Positions 18,452 to 26,223 of a stretch of DNA of 32,792 nt are shown here, in pieces; within the stretch, counting starts at the first letter, position 1, and each line of letters starts with the position of its first letter. The notes beneath the pieces are model-generated. The model made no database searches. It was not told the DNA's origin and was given only the letters and a program-made list of their open reading frames with translations. The translations under genes were made by a program, and so were the position numbers. Source of the stretch: an uncultured Nitrospinota bacterium (GTDB lineage Bacteria; Nitrospinota; Nitrospinia; Nitrospinales; VA-1); contig CAJQRI010000053.1 of assembly GCA_905612265.1 (NCBI GenBank), positions 1 to 32,792 of the forward strand, read 5' to 3'.

Positions 18452-19330
18452 TTAGGGTTCTATTTTCTCTCGGGCCTGGATATGATTTGGATTAATCGAC
18501 AACACCCGCTTGAAAAATATTTGGGCTTTTAGGACGTTTCCGCTTTCTTCGTAGAGTATACCAAGGCTAAATAAAGTGGGTACTTCGCCATTGACATCGT
18601 CGATTTGCTTGTAAATCTTCAACATTTTTTCAAAACTGGCAATCGCTCCGGCCAAATCTCCTTTATCATAATCACCAAAAGCCTTTTGCCGAAGTGATCG
18701 AGCTAAGACTTTTCCATAGCCCCAAGGCTTTATACCTATAGAGTTTTCATATTCCTCTTCAAACCGTTGCTCTTCACCCATCTGTTCAAAAATTTTCTTC
18801 AAGTTGAAATAAAACATCAACTCTTTTGGGTTGGACCTAATAGCAGTTCGCACTTTTTTCAATGCTTCCTGAAAGTGTCTGCCATTAACAAGAGATGCCG
18901 ACCAGTTATTCCAAGCCAAACCATTTAGCGGATCCAATTCTGTGGCTCGCTGAAACAACTCTGCGGCCTTTAAATCTTCACCTTTTATATATTGAAGGTA
19001 GCCCAGAGCATACCAAACTGAGGAAGATTTTTCGTGTGACTGACGGTATCCATTTAAAAAAATATCGGCTTGGTCAATTGCCCCCGTTGCAGCCCATGCC
19101 TTCACCATATTGCGAAAAATATAACCGGATTCAGTCTCATCCTCAAGAACCGACTTGTAAATTTGCAACGCCTCTTTAAATTTCCCCTGAGCAAAATAAA
19201 TATCGGCTTTGGCTTTTTCTGACAACTGAAAACTACCCGAGCCAGGGTGGGGTTGAGCCTCAGTGATTACCGAGCCAAGTATTAGCAATAAAAAGACTAA
19301 AAAAAAATAAAATAAAGGATAGGACTTCAT
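18452..19330 (-). CDS. Exported TPR protein
   Basis: A 292-residue protein with an N-terminal signal peptide (hydrophobic FYFFLVFLLLILGSVI, probable cleavage after EA near residue 25). Tetratricopeptide repeats cover the rest: YFAQGKFKEALQIYKSVL, WYALGYLQYIKGEDLKAAEL, AWNNWSASLVNGRHFQEAL, and a final pair ending FFKRVLSINPNHIQAREKI. TPR domains are protein-binding scaffolds; no catalytic motif is present. The gene follows dnaB by 34 bases on the same strand and could be transcribed with it. Function unknown; an envelope-complex scaffold is a reasonable inference. Confidence 0.85.
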   Translation of the reverse strand: MKSYPLFYFFLVFLLLILGSVITEAQPHPGSGSFQLSEKAKADIYFAQGKFKEALQIYKSVLEDETESGYIFRNMVKAWAATGAIDQADIFLNGYRQSHEKSSSVWYALGYLQYIKGEDLKAAELFQRATELDPLNGLAWNNWSASLVNGRHFQEALKKVRTAIRSNPKELMFYFNLKKIFEQMGEEQRFEEEYENSIGIKPWGYGKVLARSLRQKAFGDYDKGDLAGAIASFEKMLKIYKQIDDVNGEVPTLFSLGILYEESGNVLKAQIFFKRVLSINPNHIQAREKIEP

Positions 19331-19364
19331 TTAAATCACTTCTTGTAGTGTGAAAAGTTTACGA

Positions 19365-20756
19365 TTAAAAGGCAGGTTCAAAGTCCGAAGAGTCCGCTTC
19401 GGGTGGAGTATCCACACGGGAGCTTCTATCATAAAAGCGGGTGTACTGGTTTTCAAAGTGCAAGAATGCCTCGCCAATGGGACCGTTTCTTTGCTTACGA
19501 ATCAAGATTTCCGTTTTACCAGGATCATCTGATTCCTGATTATATACAACGTCACGATAAATGAACATAACCACATCCGCATCCTGCTCAATGGAACCTG
19601 ATTCACGAAGGTCCGATAAGAGAGGACGCTTATCCGGTCGACTCTCAACAGCACGACTCAACTGGGAAAGAGCTATTATCGGTGCATTTATTTCCTTGGC
19701 CAGAGCCTTGAGCCCTCGAGATATTTCCGATACTTCCAGTTGCCGACTCTCAGTGCCACTACGTCCCTGCATCAATTGCATGTAGTCGATAATAATCAGC
19801 CCCAGAGGCTGCTCAGCGGCAAGTCTGCGAGCACGAGCACGCACATCTAAAACAGATAGCGCCGGGCTGTCATCAATAAACAATTGCGCTTCCGCAAGTT
19901 CCCTACCAGCATCATGCACTTTAGGCCAATCGCTCTTGGCCAGATAACCGGTACGAACTTTCGAAGAGTCTACTTGAGCCTTGGAACACAAAAGCCGCAT
20001 CCCTAATTGTTCCTTGGACATTTCTAGACTAAAAAAAGCTGTCGGGATTTTTTGAGTCAAAGAAACATAGCGCGCAATATCTAGAGCAAAACTGGTTTTA
20101 CCCATACTTGGTCGTGCCGCTAAAATAATCAGGTCTGACTTTTGAAAACCCGCTGTCATATTATCCAGGTCCATAAATCCTGAAGGTACACCAGTTACCA
20201 TTCCCGGTTCCTGAGCAAGTTTTTCAAGATCCGATAAGCCCTGCTTAATAATATCGGGCAGTTTGTGAAAACTTTGTTTGGTTCTTTTTTCGGAGATCTC
20301 AAAAATAGACTGCTCGGCTTTATCAAGCAGAGTGTCTACGTCATCGTTATCACTGTAACCACTGGAAACAATCTCTGTTGCGGTTTCAATCAGGTCCCGA
20401 AGAATTTTTTTTTCGCGGAGAATTTTAGCGTGGTGGACCACCGCCGTGGAGGTGGGTACAAAGTCTTCAAGAAGGGTCAGGTATTCTATGCCTCCCACTT
20501 CTTCAAGCTCATTTTTCCGCTTGAGCTTATCAGCCAACGCAAGAACGTCTATCGGCTCATTGGCTTCAAACTGTTCCCGCATTACGGAAAATATTTTTTT
20601 ATGAGTGGACTTATAGAAGTCCTCAGAGTTCAGAACTTCAAGAGCTTTGGCAATGGCATCTTCGGAGTGCAGGCAGGCCCCTAGAACACTTTGCTCTGCC
20701 TCCTTATTATAAGGAGGTAACTTATTCAGAGAAATGTCGGTCAGGGCATTAGACAT
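19365..20756 (-). CDS. dnaB: Replicative DNA helicase DnaB
   Basis: Hexameric helicase that unwinds DNA at replication forks. The 463-residue protein has the N-terminal helical domain with PPYNKEAEQSVLGACL (14-29), a linker, and the RecA-like domain with Walker A ARPSMGKTSFAL (214-225), the Walker B region (LGLIIIDYMQLM), SQLSRAVE and the DLRESGSIEQDADVV sensor stretch. The C-terminus is rich in acidic residues (DTPPEADSSDFEPAF), as often seen. It lies 21 bases after rplI on the minus strand; the order rpsF-ssb-rpsR-(DUF2232)-rplI-dnaB is a widely conserved arrangement. The Shine-Dalgarno is weak (GAAAGAATT before the ATG). Confidence 0.97.
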   Translation of the reverse strand: MSNALTDISLNKLPPYNKEAEQSVLGACLHSEDAIAKALEVLNSEDFYKSTHKKIFSVMREQFEANEPIDVLALADKLKRKNELEEVGGIEYLTLLEDFVPTSTAVVHHAKILREKKILRDLIETATEIVSSGYSDNDDVDTLLDKAEQSIFEISEKRTKQSFHKLPDIIKQGLSDLEKLAQEPGMVTGVPSGFMDLDNMTAGFQKSDLIILAARPSMGKTSFALDIARYVSLTQKIPTAFFSLEMSKEQLGMRLLCSKAQVDSSKVRTGYLAKSDWPKVHDAGRELAEAQLFIDDSPALSVLDVRARARRLAAEQPLGLIIIDYMQLMQGRSGTESRQLEVSEISRGLKALAKEINAPIIALSQLSRAVESRPDKRPLLSDLRESGSIEQDADVVMFIYRDVVYNQESDDPGKTEILIRKQRNGPIGEAFLHFENQYTRFYDRSSRVDTPPEADSSDFEPAF

Positions 20757-20777
20757 AATTCTTTCAGGATAAGAGGG

Positions 20778-21314
20778 TTATTCTCCAGTTTCCTCTTCAG
20801 CATCCCCTTCCTGTTCAACTTCCGGTGAAGGTTCAGCAGATTCAGCAGGTGCGGCAGCTTCTTTAGCCTCCTGTTCTCCCTCGACAACCAGTTTGATCTC
20901 TGCTGTCACTTCTGAATGGAGTTTGACAGGAATTTTATATTCTCCGGCTTTTTTAATTGGCTCGGCAATTTGAATTTTACGCCGATCAACTTCCACACCT
21001 TGGCCTTTGAGTAAATCAGCAACTTCCTGCGCCGTCACCGAACCAAACATCTTGCCGGTATCGCCGACCTTTTTCTTAACTAAACAGGTTACTTTTGCAA
21101 TTTCATCGGCAACAGCCTGAGCCGCCGCGATCACCTTTGTAACCTTGCCTTGAACCACACGCTTCTGGTGATTAAAAGCCTTAAGGTTGTTAGGGGTAGC
21201 AAGTAATGCCTTACCCTTGGGAATCAGGAAGTTTCTTCCGTATCCATCTTTAACTTCTACCTCATCACCACAAAATCCGAGGCCATCCACATCTTCTTTC
21301 AATAACAGCTTCAT
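20778..21314 (-). CDS. rplI: 50S ribosomal protein L9 with acidic C-terminal extension
   Basis: Binds 23S rRNA at the base of the L1 stalk. MKLLLKEDVDGLGFCGDEVE and YGRNFLIPKGKALLAT form the classical N-terminal domain, a long helix follows, and the C-terminal domain ends near residue 145. The protein is 178 residues against a usual 150 or so: about 30 extra residues are nearly all Glu, Ala, Pro and Ser (EAKEAAAPAESAEPSPEVEQ onward). A good ribosome binding site (AAAGGA) precedes the ATG. The acidic tail resembles the one on S6 from the same cluster. Confidence 0.97.
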   Translation of the reverse strand: MKLLLKEDVDGLGFCGDEVEVKDGYGRNFLIPKGKALLATPNNLKAFNHQKRVVQGKVTKVIAAAQAVADEIAKVTCLVKKKVGDTGKMFGSVTAQEVADLLKGQGVEVDRRKIQIAEPIKKAGEYKIPVKLHSEVTAEIKLVVEGEQEAKEAAAPAESAEPSPEVEQEGDAEEETGE

Positions 21315-21344
21315 AAGTTTTCCTTTCTAAAGATCAGAGTGTTT

Positions 21345-22292
21345 TCAACTTACATCTTCAACGGTTCTAAGCTTTCTGAAATCCGCCCATATATCAAACA
21401 CACCCAATCCGGCCACCAATCCAATTAAAAGAGGTTGCACAAAAATTAATATAAAAAGAACAAACCAAAAGAAAGTAGGAACTTTCCTAACTTTCAAAAA
21501 GTAAACGATAATGCTAAGTCCCTGAGCAAAGTAAATGCACAGCATGACCAGAAACACATTCAATCCTGCATCTTCCACCATGCCCTGCCCTAGGAATAAA
21601 GCCGCTCCTGACAATATAAAACCCCAAACAAGGGTTTCTGGACAAATCCATTCAGAGAATGCTCTCCCCGAAAATAGGCCTGGTCCATAAAGCCGCATCC
21701 AGGCAATTCGAATCAATGCGTAATTAGCCGCTGCACCAATCAAAGACCCAATAAGTAAAAAGGCCGGATAAGATGCAGCAAAACCTTCTGCCGCCTTTTC
21801 CGCGAAGACCCTCATTTCCTCGATTTCCGCTTTATTCTCTCCCATGGACTCGAAAGCTTCCATTGACTGAGAAAAGTGGGAGCGAACTTGTTTCGCAAAA
21901 AACTCTTTAACCGATACATCCTGGTCGCCGAACAAGGCCAGCAGAAGAACCATCGATACAAAACCCGATGCAAAGGCACTGATCGCTATACACCGGTCTC
22001 CTGGCAACTGGAATCGGATCAACTCCCCTAACACTAAAGCCATCAACGCATACTCTGCTAAAAACAACATTGCCTGATTAGCACCCACTAACAACAGGAG
22101 CACTACAAAAACCAAGGCAACAAGGGCGATGCCAACCTGCCTACCCCTCTGCAAATAAATAAAGACCAGAGGAAAAGGGGATAATACCCCAATCAATGCA
22201 CCCAGTGGCGGAAACACTATCAAGCCAAAAAACAGAATAAAAACCAGAACTGCAGGTACCAGTAGGTTTTTTGGTGGTATCAATTCAGCCAA
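21345..22292 (-). CDS. DUF2232 (YybS-like) multi-span membrane protein
   Basis: A 315-residue integral membrane protein with about eight or nine hydrophobic helices (LLVPAVLVFILFFGLIVFPP at the start; FFWFVLFILIFVQPLLIGLV near the end). The stretch GALIGVLSPFPLVFIYLQRG at the second helix and YALIRIAWMRLYG later match the DUF2232 family, which is often found between rpsR and rplI in bacteria. Function is unknown. The start is TTG at 22292, only 2 bases after the rpsR stop, suggesting translational coupling; a second TTG at 22283 is possible. An amphipathic soluble loop (about 125-175) is charged. Confidence 0.8.
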   Translation of the reverse strand: MAELIPPKNLLVPAVLVFILFFGLIVFPPLGALIGVLSPFPLVFIYLQRGRQVGIALVALVFVVLLLLVGANQAMLFLAEYALMALVLGELIRFQLPGDRCIAISAFASGFVSMVLLLALFGDQDVSVKEFFAKQVRSHFSQSMEAFESMGENKAEIEEMRVFAEKAAEGFAASYPAFLLIGSLIGAAANYALIRIAWMRLYGPGLFSGRAFSEWICPETLVWGFILSGAALFLGQGMVEDAGLNVFLVMLCIYFAQGLSIIVYFLKVRKVPTFFWFVLFILIFVQPLLIGLVAGLGVFDIWADFRKLRTVEDVS

Positions 22293-22294
22293 GT

Positions 22295-22537
22295 CTAATG
22301 CTCAACAGCAAACGGCAACAAGGCAATACTTCTGGCTTTTTTGATCGCTCGGGTCAAAATTCTCTGACACTTGGCGCAATTCCCCGAAATCCGTGAAGGC
22401 ACAATCTTACCTCTTTCGGAAATCAGCGGTTTCAAAGCCTTCACATCATAAAAATCGATAAAAACCTTGCTTTGATCGTCATTACAAAACCTACAAATTT
22501 TTTGAGAAAAAACTGAACTTTTTTTTGTTTCTGGCAT
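22295..22537 (-). CDS. rpsR: 30S ribosomal protein S18, zinc-binding (C+) form
   Basis: Partner of S6 on the 30S platform. The 80-residue protein has ICRFCND (C15, C18) and NCAKCQR (C54, C57), a four-cysteine zinc ribbon that marks the C+ paralogue; many bacteria carry only Cys-free S18. [20 protein letters not shown] and [20 protein letters not shown] are the conserved S18 core. AAGAAGG lies before the ATG. It is in the expected slot after ssb, and is followed after 2 bases by the DUF2232 gene. The C+ form implies a normal zinc supply under growth conditions, by analogy with other bacteria. Confidence 0.95.
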   Translation of the reverse strand: MPETKKSSVFSQKICRFCNDDQSKVFIDFYDVKALKPLISERGKIVPSRISGNCAKCQRILTRAIKKARSIALLPFAVEH

Positions 22538-22564
22538 ATCTACCTTCTTTAATTAATTGTTTTA

Positions 22565-22957
22565 TTAAAATGGAATATCGTCAGCAGCCGGGGCAGAAGT
22601 CGAATCAGGGTCCATGCTTACTTTTTCGCCCTGGCGAGTCAAAAACTGCACATTATTGGCGACCACTTCAAGTTTGCTTCGCTTTTGTCCACCATCCGCT
22701 TCCCACGTCTGATAGTTCAGTCGGCCTTCAAGAAAAACCAGACTGCCTTTATTCAAGTATTGAGCGCAGTTTTCACCTTGCTTTGCCCAAACCGTGATAT
22801 CGACAAAACAAACCTCGTCTTTCCATTCTTCTCCCTGCTTAAACTTTCGGTTCACCGCCAAGCCAAAACTGGCAACTGCTGCACCACTCGCTGTATATCT
22901 TAGTTCAGGGTCCCGAGTCAGGTTGCCCATCAGAAGCACCTTGTTGAACGAAGCCAT
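22565..22957 (-). CDS. ssb: Single-stranded DNA-binding protein
   Basis: Tetrameric SSB that protects ssDNA in replication and repair. The 130-residue protein has the OB-fold signature (FNKVLLMGNLTRDPELRYT, ASFGLAVNRKFKQ, DITVWAKQGENCAQYLNKG, GRLNYQTWE) and ends with the DDIPF tip that contacts replication partners. The linker before the tip is short (about 20 residues), so the protein is compact compared with the usual 150-180. AAGGA precedes the ATG. It lies 27 bases downstream of rpsF in the same cluster. Confidence 0.97.
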   Translation of the reverse strand: MASFNKVLLMGNLTRDPELRYTASGAAVASFGLAVNRKFKQGEEWKDEVCFVDITVWAKQGENCAQYLNKGSLVFLEGRLNYQTWEADGGQKRSKLEVVANNVQFLTRQGEKVSMDPDSTSAPAADDIPF

Positions 22958-22984
22958 ATCAAGTCCTTATTGTCACTTTGTTAA

Positions 22985-23437
22985 TCAAGAGTCTTTTTCT
23001 TCTGCTTTTTCTTCTACTTCTGCTTTTTCTTCTACTTCTGCTTTTTCTTCTACTTTTGCTTTTTCTTCTACTTTTGCTTCAGCTTTTTTATCTTCATCCT
23101 TGGACTCACCCTCTACTTCAGTTTCTTTTCCGAGGGCTCTTTCCAACTCATCATCATCTAACCGGACTACCATGTACTTGATAATCAGATCATACAATTT
23201 GTATTTAGTTTCCAACTCGACAACCTTGGCAGACTCAACGGTGTGATAAAGGTTCAGGTATATCCCGAATCGATTTTTCTTTACCCGGTAGGCGAGACGT
23301 TTTTTCCCCCAGTTTTCAATTCTAAGAGATGCGCCGCCATTACTCTTGATGAACTCGCCTATTTTTTCCAAGGCTTCAGCAACACGTGCTTCGTCAATAT
23401 CGGGTTTAAGAATCAGGACACTCTGGTAAGATCGCAA
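22985..23437 (-). CDS. rpsF: 30S ribosomal protein S6 with long Glu/Lys/Ala repeat tail
   Basis: The start is TTG at 23437, not the ATG at 23452: AGGAGG (23444-23449) lies 6 bases before the TTG, and the product then begins MRSYQSVLILKPDIDE, the normal S6 N-terminus. The ATG would put the Shine-Dalgarno inside the gene. S6 pairs with S18 on the 30S platform. The core ends near residue 102; the rest is a low-complexity tail of VEEKAE-type repeats, unlike the short acidic tail of E. coli S6. Two hairpins lie in the leader (23465-23513). The gene is first of the rpsF-ssb-rpsR-DUF2232-rplI-dnaB cluster. Confidence 0.95.
   Translation of the reverse strand: MRSYQSVLILKPDIDEARVAEALEKIGEFIKSNGGASLRIENWGKKRLAYRVKKNRFGIYLNLYHTVESAKVVELETKYKLYDLIIKYMVVRLDDDELERALGKETEVEGESKDEDKKAEAKVEEKAKVEEKAEVEEKAEVEEKAEEKDS
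22991..23088 (-). repeat. 18-bp tandem repeat in the 3' end of rpsF
   Basis: Imperfect tandem copies of an 18-base unit (seen on the plus strand as TCTACTTCTGCTTTTTCT and close variants) encode successive KVEEKA/EVEEKA blocks of the S6 C-terminal tail. At least four copies are near-identical, with one-base variants (ACTTTTG for ACTTCTG). Such tracts change copy number by slippage without breaking the frame. Confidence 0.85.
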
Positions 23438-23443
23438 CAGATA

Positions 23444-23513
23444 CCTCCTCATGGGTTAAGAGTAGCTCCAAATTAAATCTGGAGCGAGGGGTTAATTGAA
23501 TGGATTCAACTAA
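23444..23513 (-). promoter_or_regulatory. rpsF leader: two hairpins and Shine-Dalgarno
   Basis: Reading toward rpsF, a first hairpin pairs TTGAA/TTCAA around TGGA (23492-23513, with an outer TTA/TAA pair and one mismatch). A second perfect 6-bp stem pairs GCTCCA (23465-23470) with TGGAGC (23480-23485). Next comes AGGAGG at 23444-23449, 6 bases before the TTG start. The S6:S18 complex binds rpsF leaders in some bacteria; here I do not see its characteristic CCG motif, so autoregulation is only a possibility. No clean promoter was found further upstream. Confidence 0.45.
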
Positions 23514-23610
23514 TTTTAGAAATTCACTATATAATGAATTTATTTGAAAAAAGATTTTTGCATAGTAGCACAACAAAATCAAGGGATTTTCAAATAACTG
23601 GAGCGATATC

Positions 23611-24774
23611 ATTAAAAGGCTAAATATCACTAAAATATTCCTCACCTTATTCCGACATCTTTCATGGATCGGTCTATATTGCGTAGCACTATTCCTGTCA
23701 GCCTGTGATCTGCCACAGCCGCCGCCTGATTTATTCTACAAGTTTGATGTCATGCCGGTCGGCAAGGGTCCCGCCCATCTATTGACTGCCGATTTGAACC
23801 TCGACGGAGAGCCTGACCTAGTTTCTACCAATGCCAAAAACAGCTCTCTCACTCTCCTCTTTGGCAAGGGCGATGGTAGTTTTCATGCTGGTTCAACCAT
23901 CAAAGTAGCTATCGAACCCACTATGTCGACCGTGGGAGATGTCAATCGAGATGGAATTCCCGACCTTGTGGTCAACTCCCGTGGGTCAGAGAGGTTTTTG
24001 GTTTTTCTGGGTAAAGGGAACAGTAAATTCATGAGACCCCTCGCCACTAAAACTGGCAAAGTCCCTCTAAACATTATTCTGGGGGACTACAATGAAGACG
24101 GCAATCTGGATGCTGCTGTCACCCTGACCTTTGATCAAATGGAGTTGTATCTGGGCTCCGGTGACGGCTATTTTAAAAAAGGCGAAACCTATCTCACCGG
24201 CTCGCGATCCTTTTCTGGAGTCACGGAAGATTTCAATGAAGACGGGCATCTGGATATTGCTCTAGCAGCAAGCAGTTCCAGTGCCAGTTCTATTCGGCTG
24301 TTTCCGGGGAATGGAGATGGCACGTTCGAAAAACCCAAACGGTTAGCAGAACAACTTGTCCCTCTCGCGTTGGTCGCCAGTGATATGAATGACGATGGTA
24401 AAACTGACCTGGTCTTTGCCGCAGGTCAAGGGGACAACATGTACCTGCTCACTTCGAACGGAGGCGGCAATTTCAAAGAACCCATTATCTTTTCCGGCGG
24501 TGGCGGTCCCTTTGCTCTAACTACCGGACATTTTAATCCAGACAAGTTAAAAGATGTAGCCGTTGCCAACTCCCGCTCCAGCAGTTTTTCGTTGGTCATC
24601 CGCAATCCCAACGGAACATTCAAGTTTCCCACGCGCGATTATGTGGTTGATGGGGGTACACCCCTCGCCATCACCAGCGGCGACTATAACCACAGCGGCA
24701 TGAGCGATATTGTCGTGGCCAGCAACGCTAAGAACACGATTGAAATTTATTTGCAAAGACGAGTTTTCAAATAA
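23611..24774 (+). CDS. FG-GAP/VCBS-repeat beta-propeller lipoprotein with probable ATT start
   Basis: The frame reads without a break from a TAG near 23567 to the stop at 24774, but has no ATG, GTG or TTG before 23752, which is inside the mature protein. Translation from ATT at 23611, with GGAG 7 bases upstream, gives a lipoprotein signal: a basic start (MKRLNITKIF), a hydrophobic run (WIGLYCVALFLSAC), lipobox LSAC with Cys32, then a Pro-rich linker. The rest has seven calcium-loop-like repeats (DLNLDGEPDLV, DVNRDGIPDLVV, DYNEDGNLDAAV, DFNEDGHLDIAL, DMNDDGKTDLVF, HFNPDKLKDVAV, DYNHSGMSDIVV), fitting a seven-bladed propeller. The role is probably surface or periplasmic binding; the ligand is unknown. 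ATC at 23608 is an alternative start. Confidence 0.75.
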   Translation: MKRLNITKIFLTLFRHLSWIGLYCVALFLSACDLPQPPPDLFYKFDVMPVGKGPAHLLTADLNLDGEPDLVSTNAKNSSLTLLFGKGDGSFHAGSTIKVAIEPTMSTVGDVNRDGIPDLVVNSRGSERFLVFLGKGNSKFMRPLATKTGKVPLNIILGDYNEDGNLDAAVTLTFDQMELYLGSGDGYFKKGETYLTGSRSFSGVTEDFNEDGHLDIALAASSSSASSIRLFPGNGDGTFEKPKRLAEQLVPLALVASDMNDDGKTDLVFAAGQGDNMYLLTSNGGGNFKEPIIFSGGGGPFALTTGHFNPDKLKDVAVANSRSSSFSLVIRNPNGTFKFPTRDYVVDGGTPLAITSGDYNHSGMSDIVVASNAKNTIEIYLQRRVFK

Positions 24775-24895
24775 CCAACGTTGGAGACAGCGGAAGAAAT
24801 ACCACGCAGGGAGAAAAGAAAAGCTTATCAGAAAATACCACTGTATAACAAACCAGTACAAAACAGTAGGTAGGACTAAACTTTATAACCCCGCA

Positions 24896-25523
24896 TTATT
24901 CGCGTTTGTTCAACTGGATGAATCTAACAATAAAGTGGCTACGTCCGTTTTTCTTCACCCAACTTACATCGGTATCTTTCTTTTGAAATTTGTGCGGTTG
25001 CCCTTGCAACTCTGCCGGAACCTCACCATGTTTGATGCGAGTATTTTCTTCCCGAGTGTTGCGTTGTTCAGGAACCTGGAAAATGCTGGCATTTATGAGT
25101 TGCCCTTGACTTGCAAATAAACCTTGGTTGTCGAGGTACCGATCGAATCTACGGAACAGCTTATCGATGATATTTTTGTTTGAGAGCGTATCTCGAAACA
25201 ACCAAAGGGTTTTCGCACCTGGCTCGGTGTCTTCGAAGTCGCGACCCAGAAAACGCATGAACGATAAACGACCTTTGACCTGAAGTTCCGATTGATCGTC
25301 GCTTAATTTGTAGAGGCTTAGCAATACAAGGATCTTGAACATAAAAATACTATCGTAAGGTTTACGACCCGCATTACTATTTTTTTGAATTTGCGCAGAG
25401 CTTTACTGGGTTCAGGTCGAAACGTTTCCCACCGAATGGACTGATCCAAAACTTTCAGAGGATCACTCAGCTTGCTAATCGACTCATAACGGTTATCGAG
25501 ATCAAAAAATCCGACTGGGCCAT
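24896..25523 (-). pseudogene. Decayed IS5-type transposase, N-terminal half only
   Basis: Fragments in different minus-strand frames read as one transposase. The first is GFFDLDNRYESISKLSDPLK onward; after an A7 run near 25380 the frame shifts by one and continues NAGRKPYDSIFMFKILVLLS, then LSFMRFLG, AKTLWLFRDTL, NASIFQVPEQRNTREEN and VSWVKKNG. These match the N-terminal half of IS5-group transposases. An ATG at 25521-25523 with AAGGAG upstream is in yet another frame, consistent with a base lost just after the start. The catalytic C-terminal half is missing: similarity ends before 24960 and the stop at 24896 follows unrelated residues. So two frameshifts and one deletion. The rest of 24775-25721 holds no gene I can support. 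Confidence 0.8.
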
Positions 25524-25721
25524 GCGAACTCTCCTTTTCATCAGGTAAAAGATCCTATCATTAACCTATAACCCTTTTCTAATCTACTCATAAATTTTTT
25601 AGACCATTTTCAGAGGTCCCCTTAAGTTAGAGTTGTTATATTTGACCCGGCTCGGCAATAAGTTTATGATAAGTTATCAACAGCAAAGTATTGTATTTAA
25701 TGATTTTTTCCCTATTCTCCA

Positions 25722-26216
25722 ATGTCTGACAAACAAAATATCGATTTAGATCAACTGATTGCTAGAAAAACGGTAAGGGGTGTGGCTGATGTCAGCCTTG
25801 AGCTGGAAAATAAAAAGCTGGGCGATGATGAAATAATTCGCCTAGCCAACATGGAGATTCTGGCTGAAGTTACTCACTTGGACCTGGGTGAAAATAATAT
25901 CAGTGACTTAGGTGTATCGGCACTTTGTCATTCTCCTTACACAAAAAAATTAAAGTCCCTCAACTTAAAATCCAATAGCATAACTGAAGCAGGAGCCGAG
26001 CAATTAGCCAAGGCACCCAACCTGATCAATTTGGAACAGTTGATTTTAAAATTCAATCGTATAGGGGAAGAGGGAGCAAAATATCTGGCAGAGTCAGAAA
26101 TACTTGTAAACCTGAACACATTAGATCTTTTCCGCAACCGAATTGGCGAAGCAGGTGCAAAAGCCATCAAAACCTCAAAAAACTTTAAAAGGGTGAGCCG
26201 TATCAGGCTTGACTAA
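25722..26216 (+). CDS. Leucine-rich repeat protein (ribonuclease-inhibitor type)
   Basis: A 164-residue cytoplasmic protein (no signal peptide) with about four LRRs of the ribonuclease-inhibitor kind, each LxxLxLxxNxIxxxGAxxLA: VTHLDLGENNISDLGVSAL, LKSLNLKSNSITEAGAEQLA, LEQLILKFNRIGEEGAKYLA and LNTLDLFRNRIGEAGAKAI. Such repeats form curved protein-binding surfaces, often in eukaryotic-type or host-interaction proteins, but small bacterial versions of unknown role are common. No ribosome binding site stands out. The DUF5069 gene starts within 7 bases of the stop, so they are probably one transcript. Confidence 0.85.
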   Translation: MSDKQNIDLDQLIARKTVRGVADVSLELENKKLGDDEIIRLANMEILAEVTHLDLGENNISDLGVSALCHSPYTKKLKSLNLKSNSITEAGAEQLAKAPNLINLEQLILKFNRIGEEGAKYLAESEILVNLNTLDLFRNRIGEAGAKAIKTSKNFKRVSRIRLD

Positions 26217-26223
26217 ATATAAA

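Noticed and set aside
23406-23645. Minus-strand frame of 79 residues upstream of rpsF
   Set aside because: It overlaps the rpsF start and leader and has no recognisable domain; the hydrophobic start alone is not enough.
24775-24784. Palindrome CCAACGTTGG right after the VCBS stop
   Set aside because: It is only 10 bp with no loop or T-run; probably chance.
24710-25120. Plus-strand frame of 136 residues
   Set aside because: It covers the end of the VCBS gene and is antisense to the transposase remnant, with no motif.
25605-25640. Possible IS5 terminal repeat containing AGGTCCCC
   Set aside because: The other end of the element is deleted, so no matching inverted repeat can be seen to confirm it.
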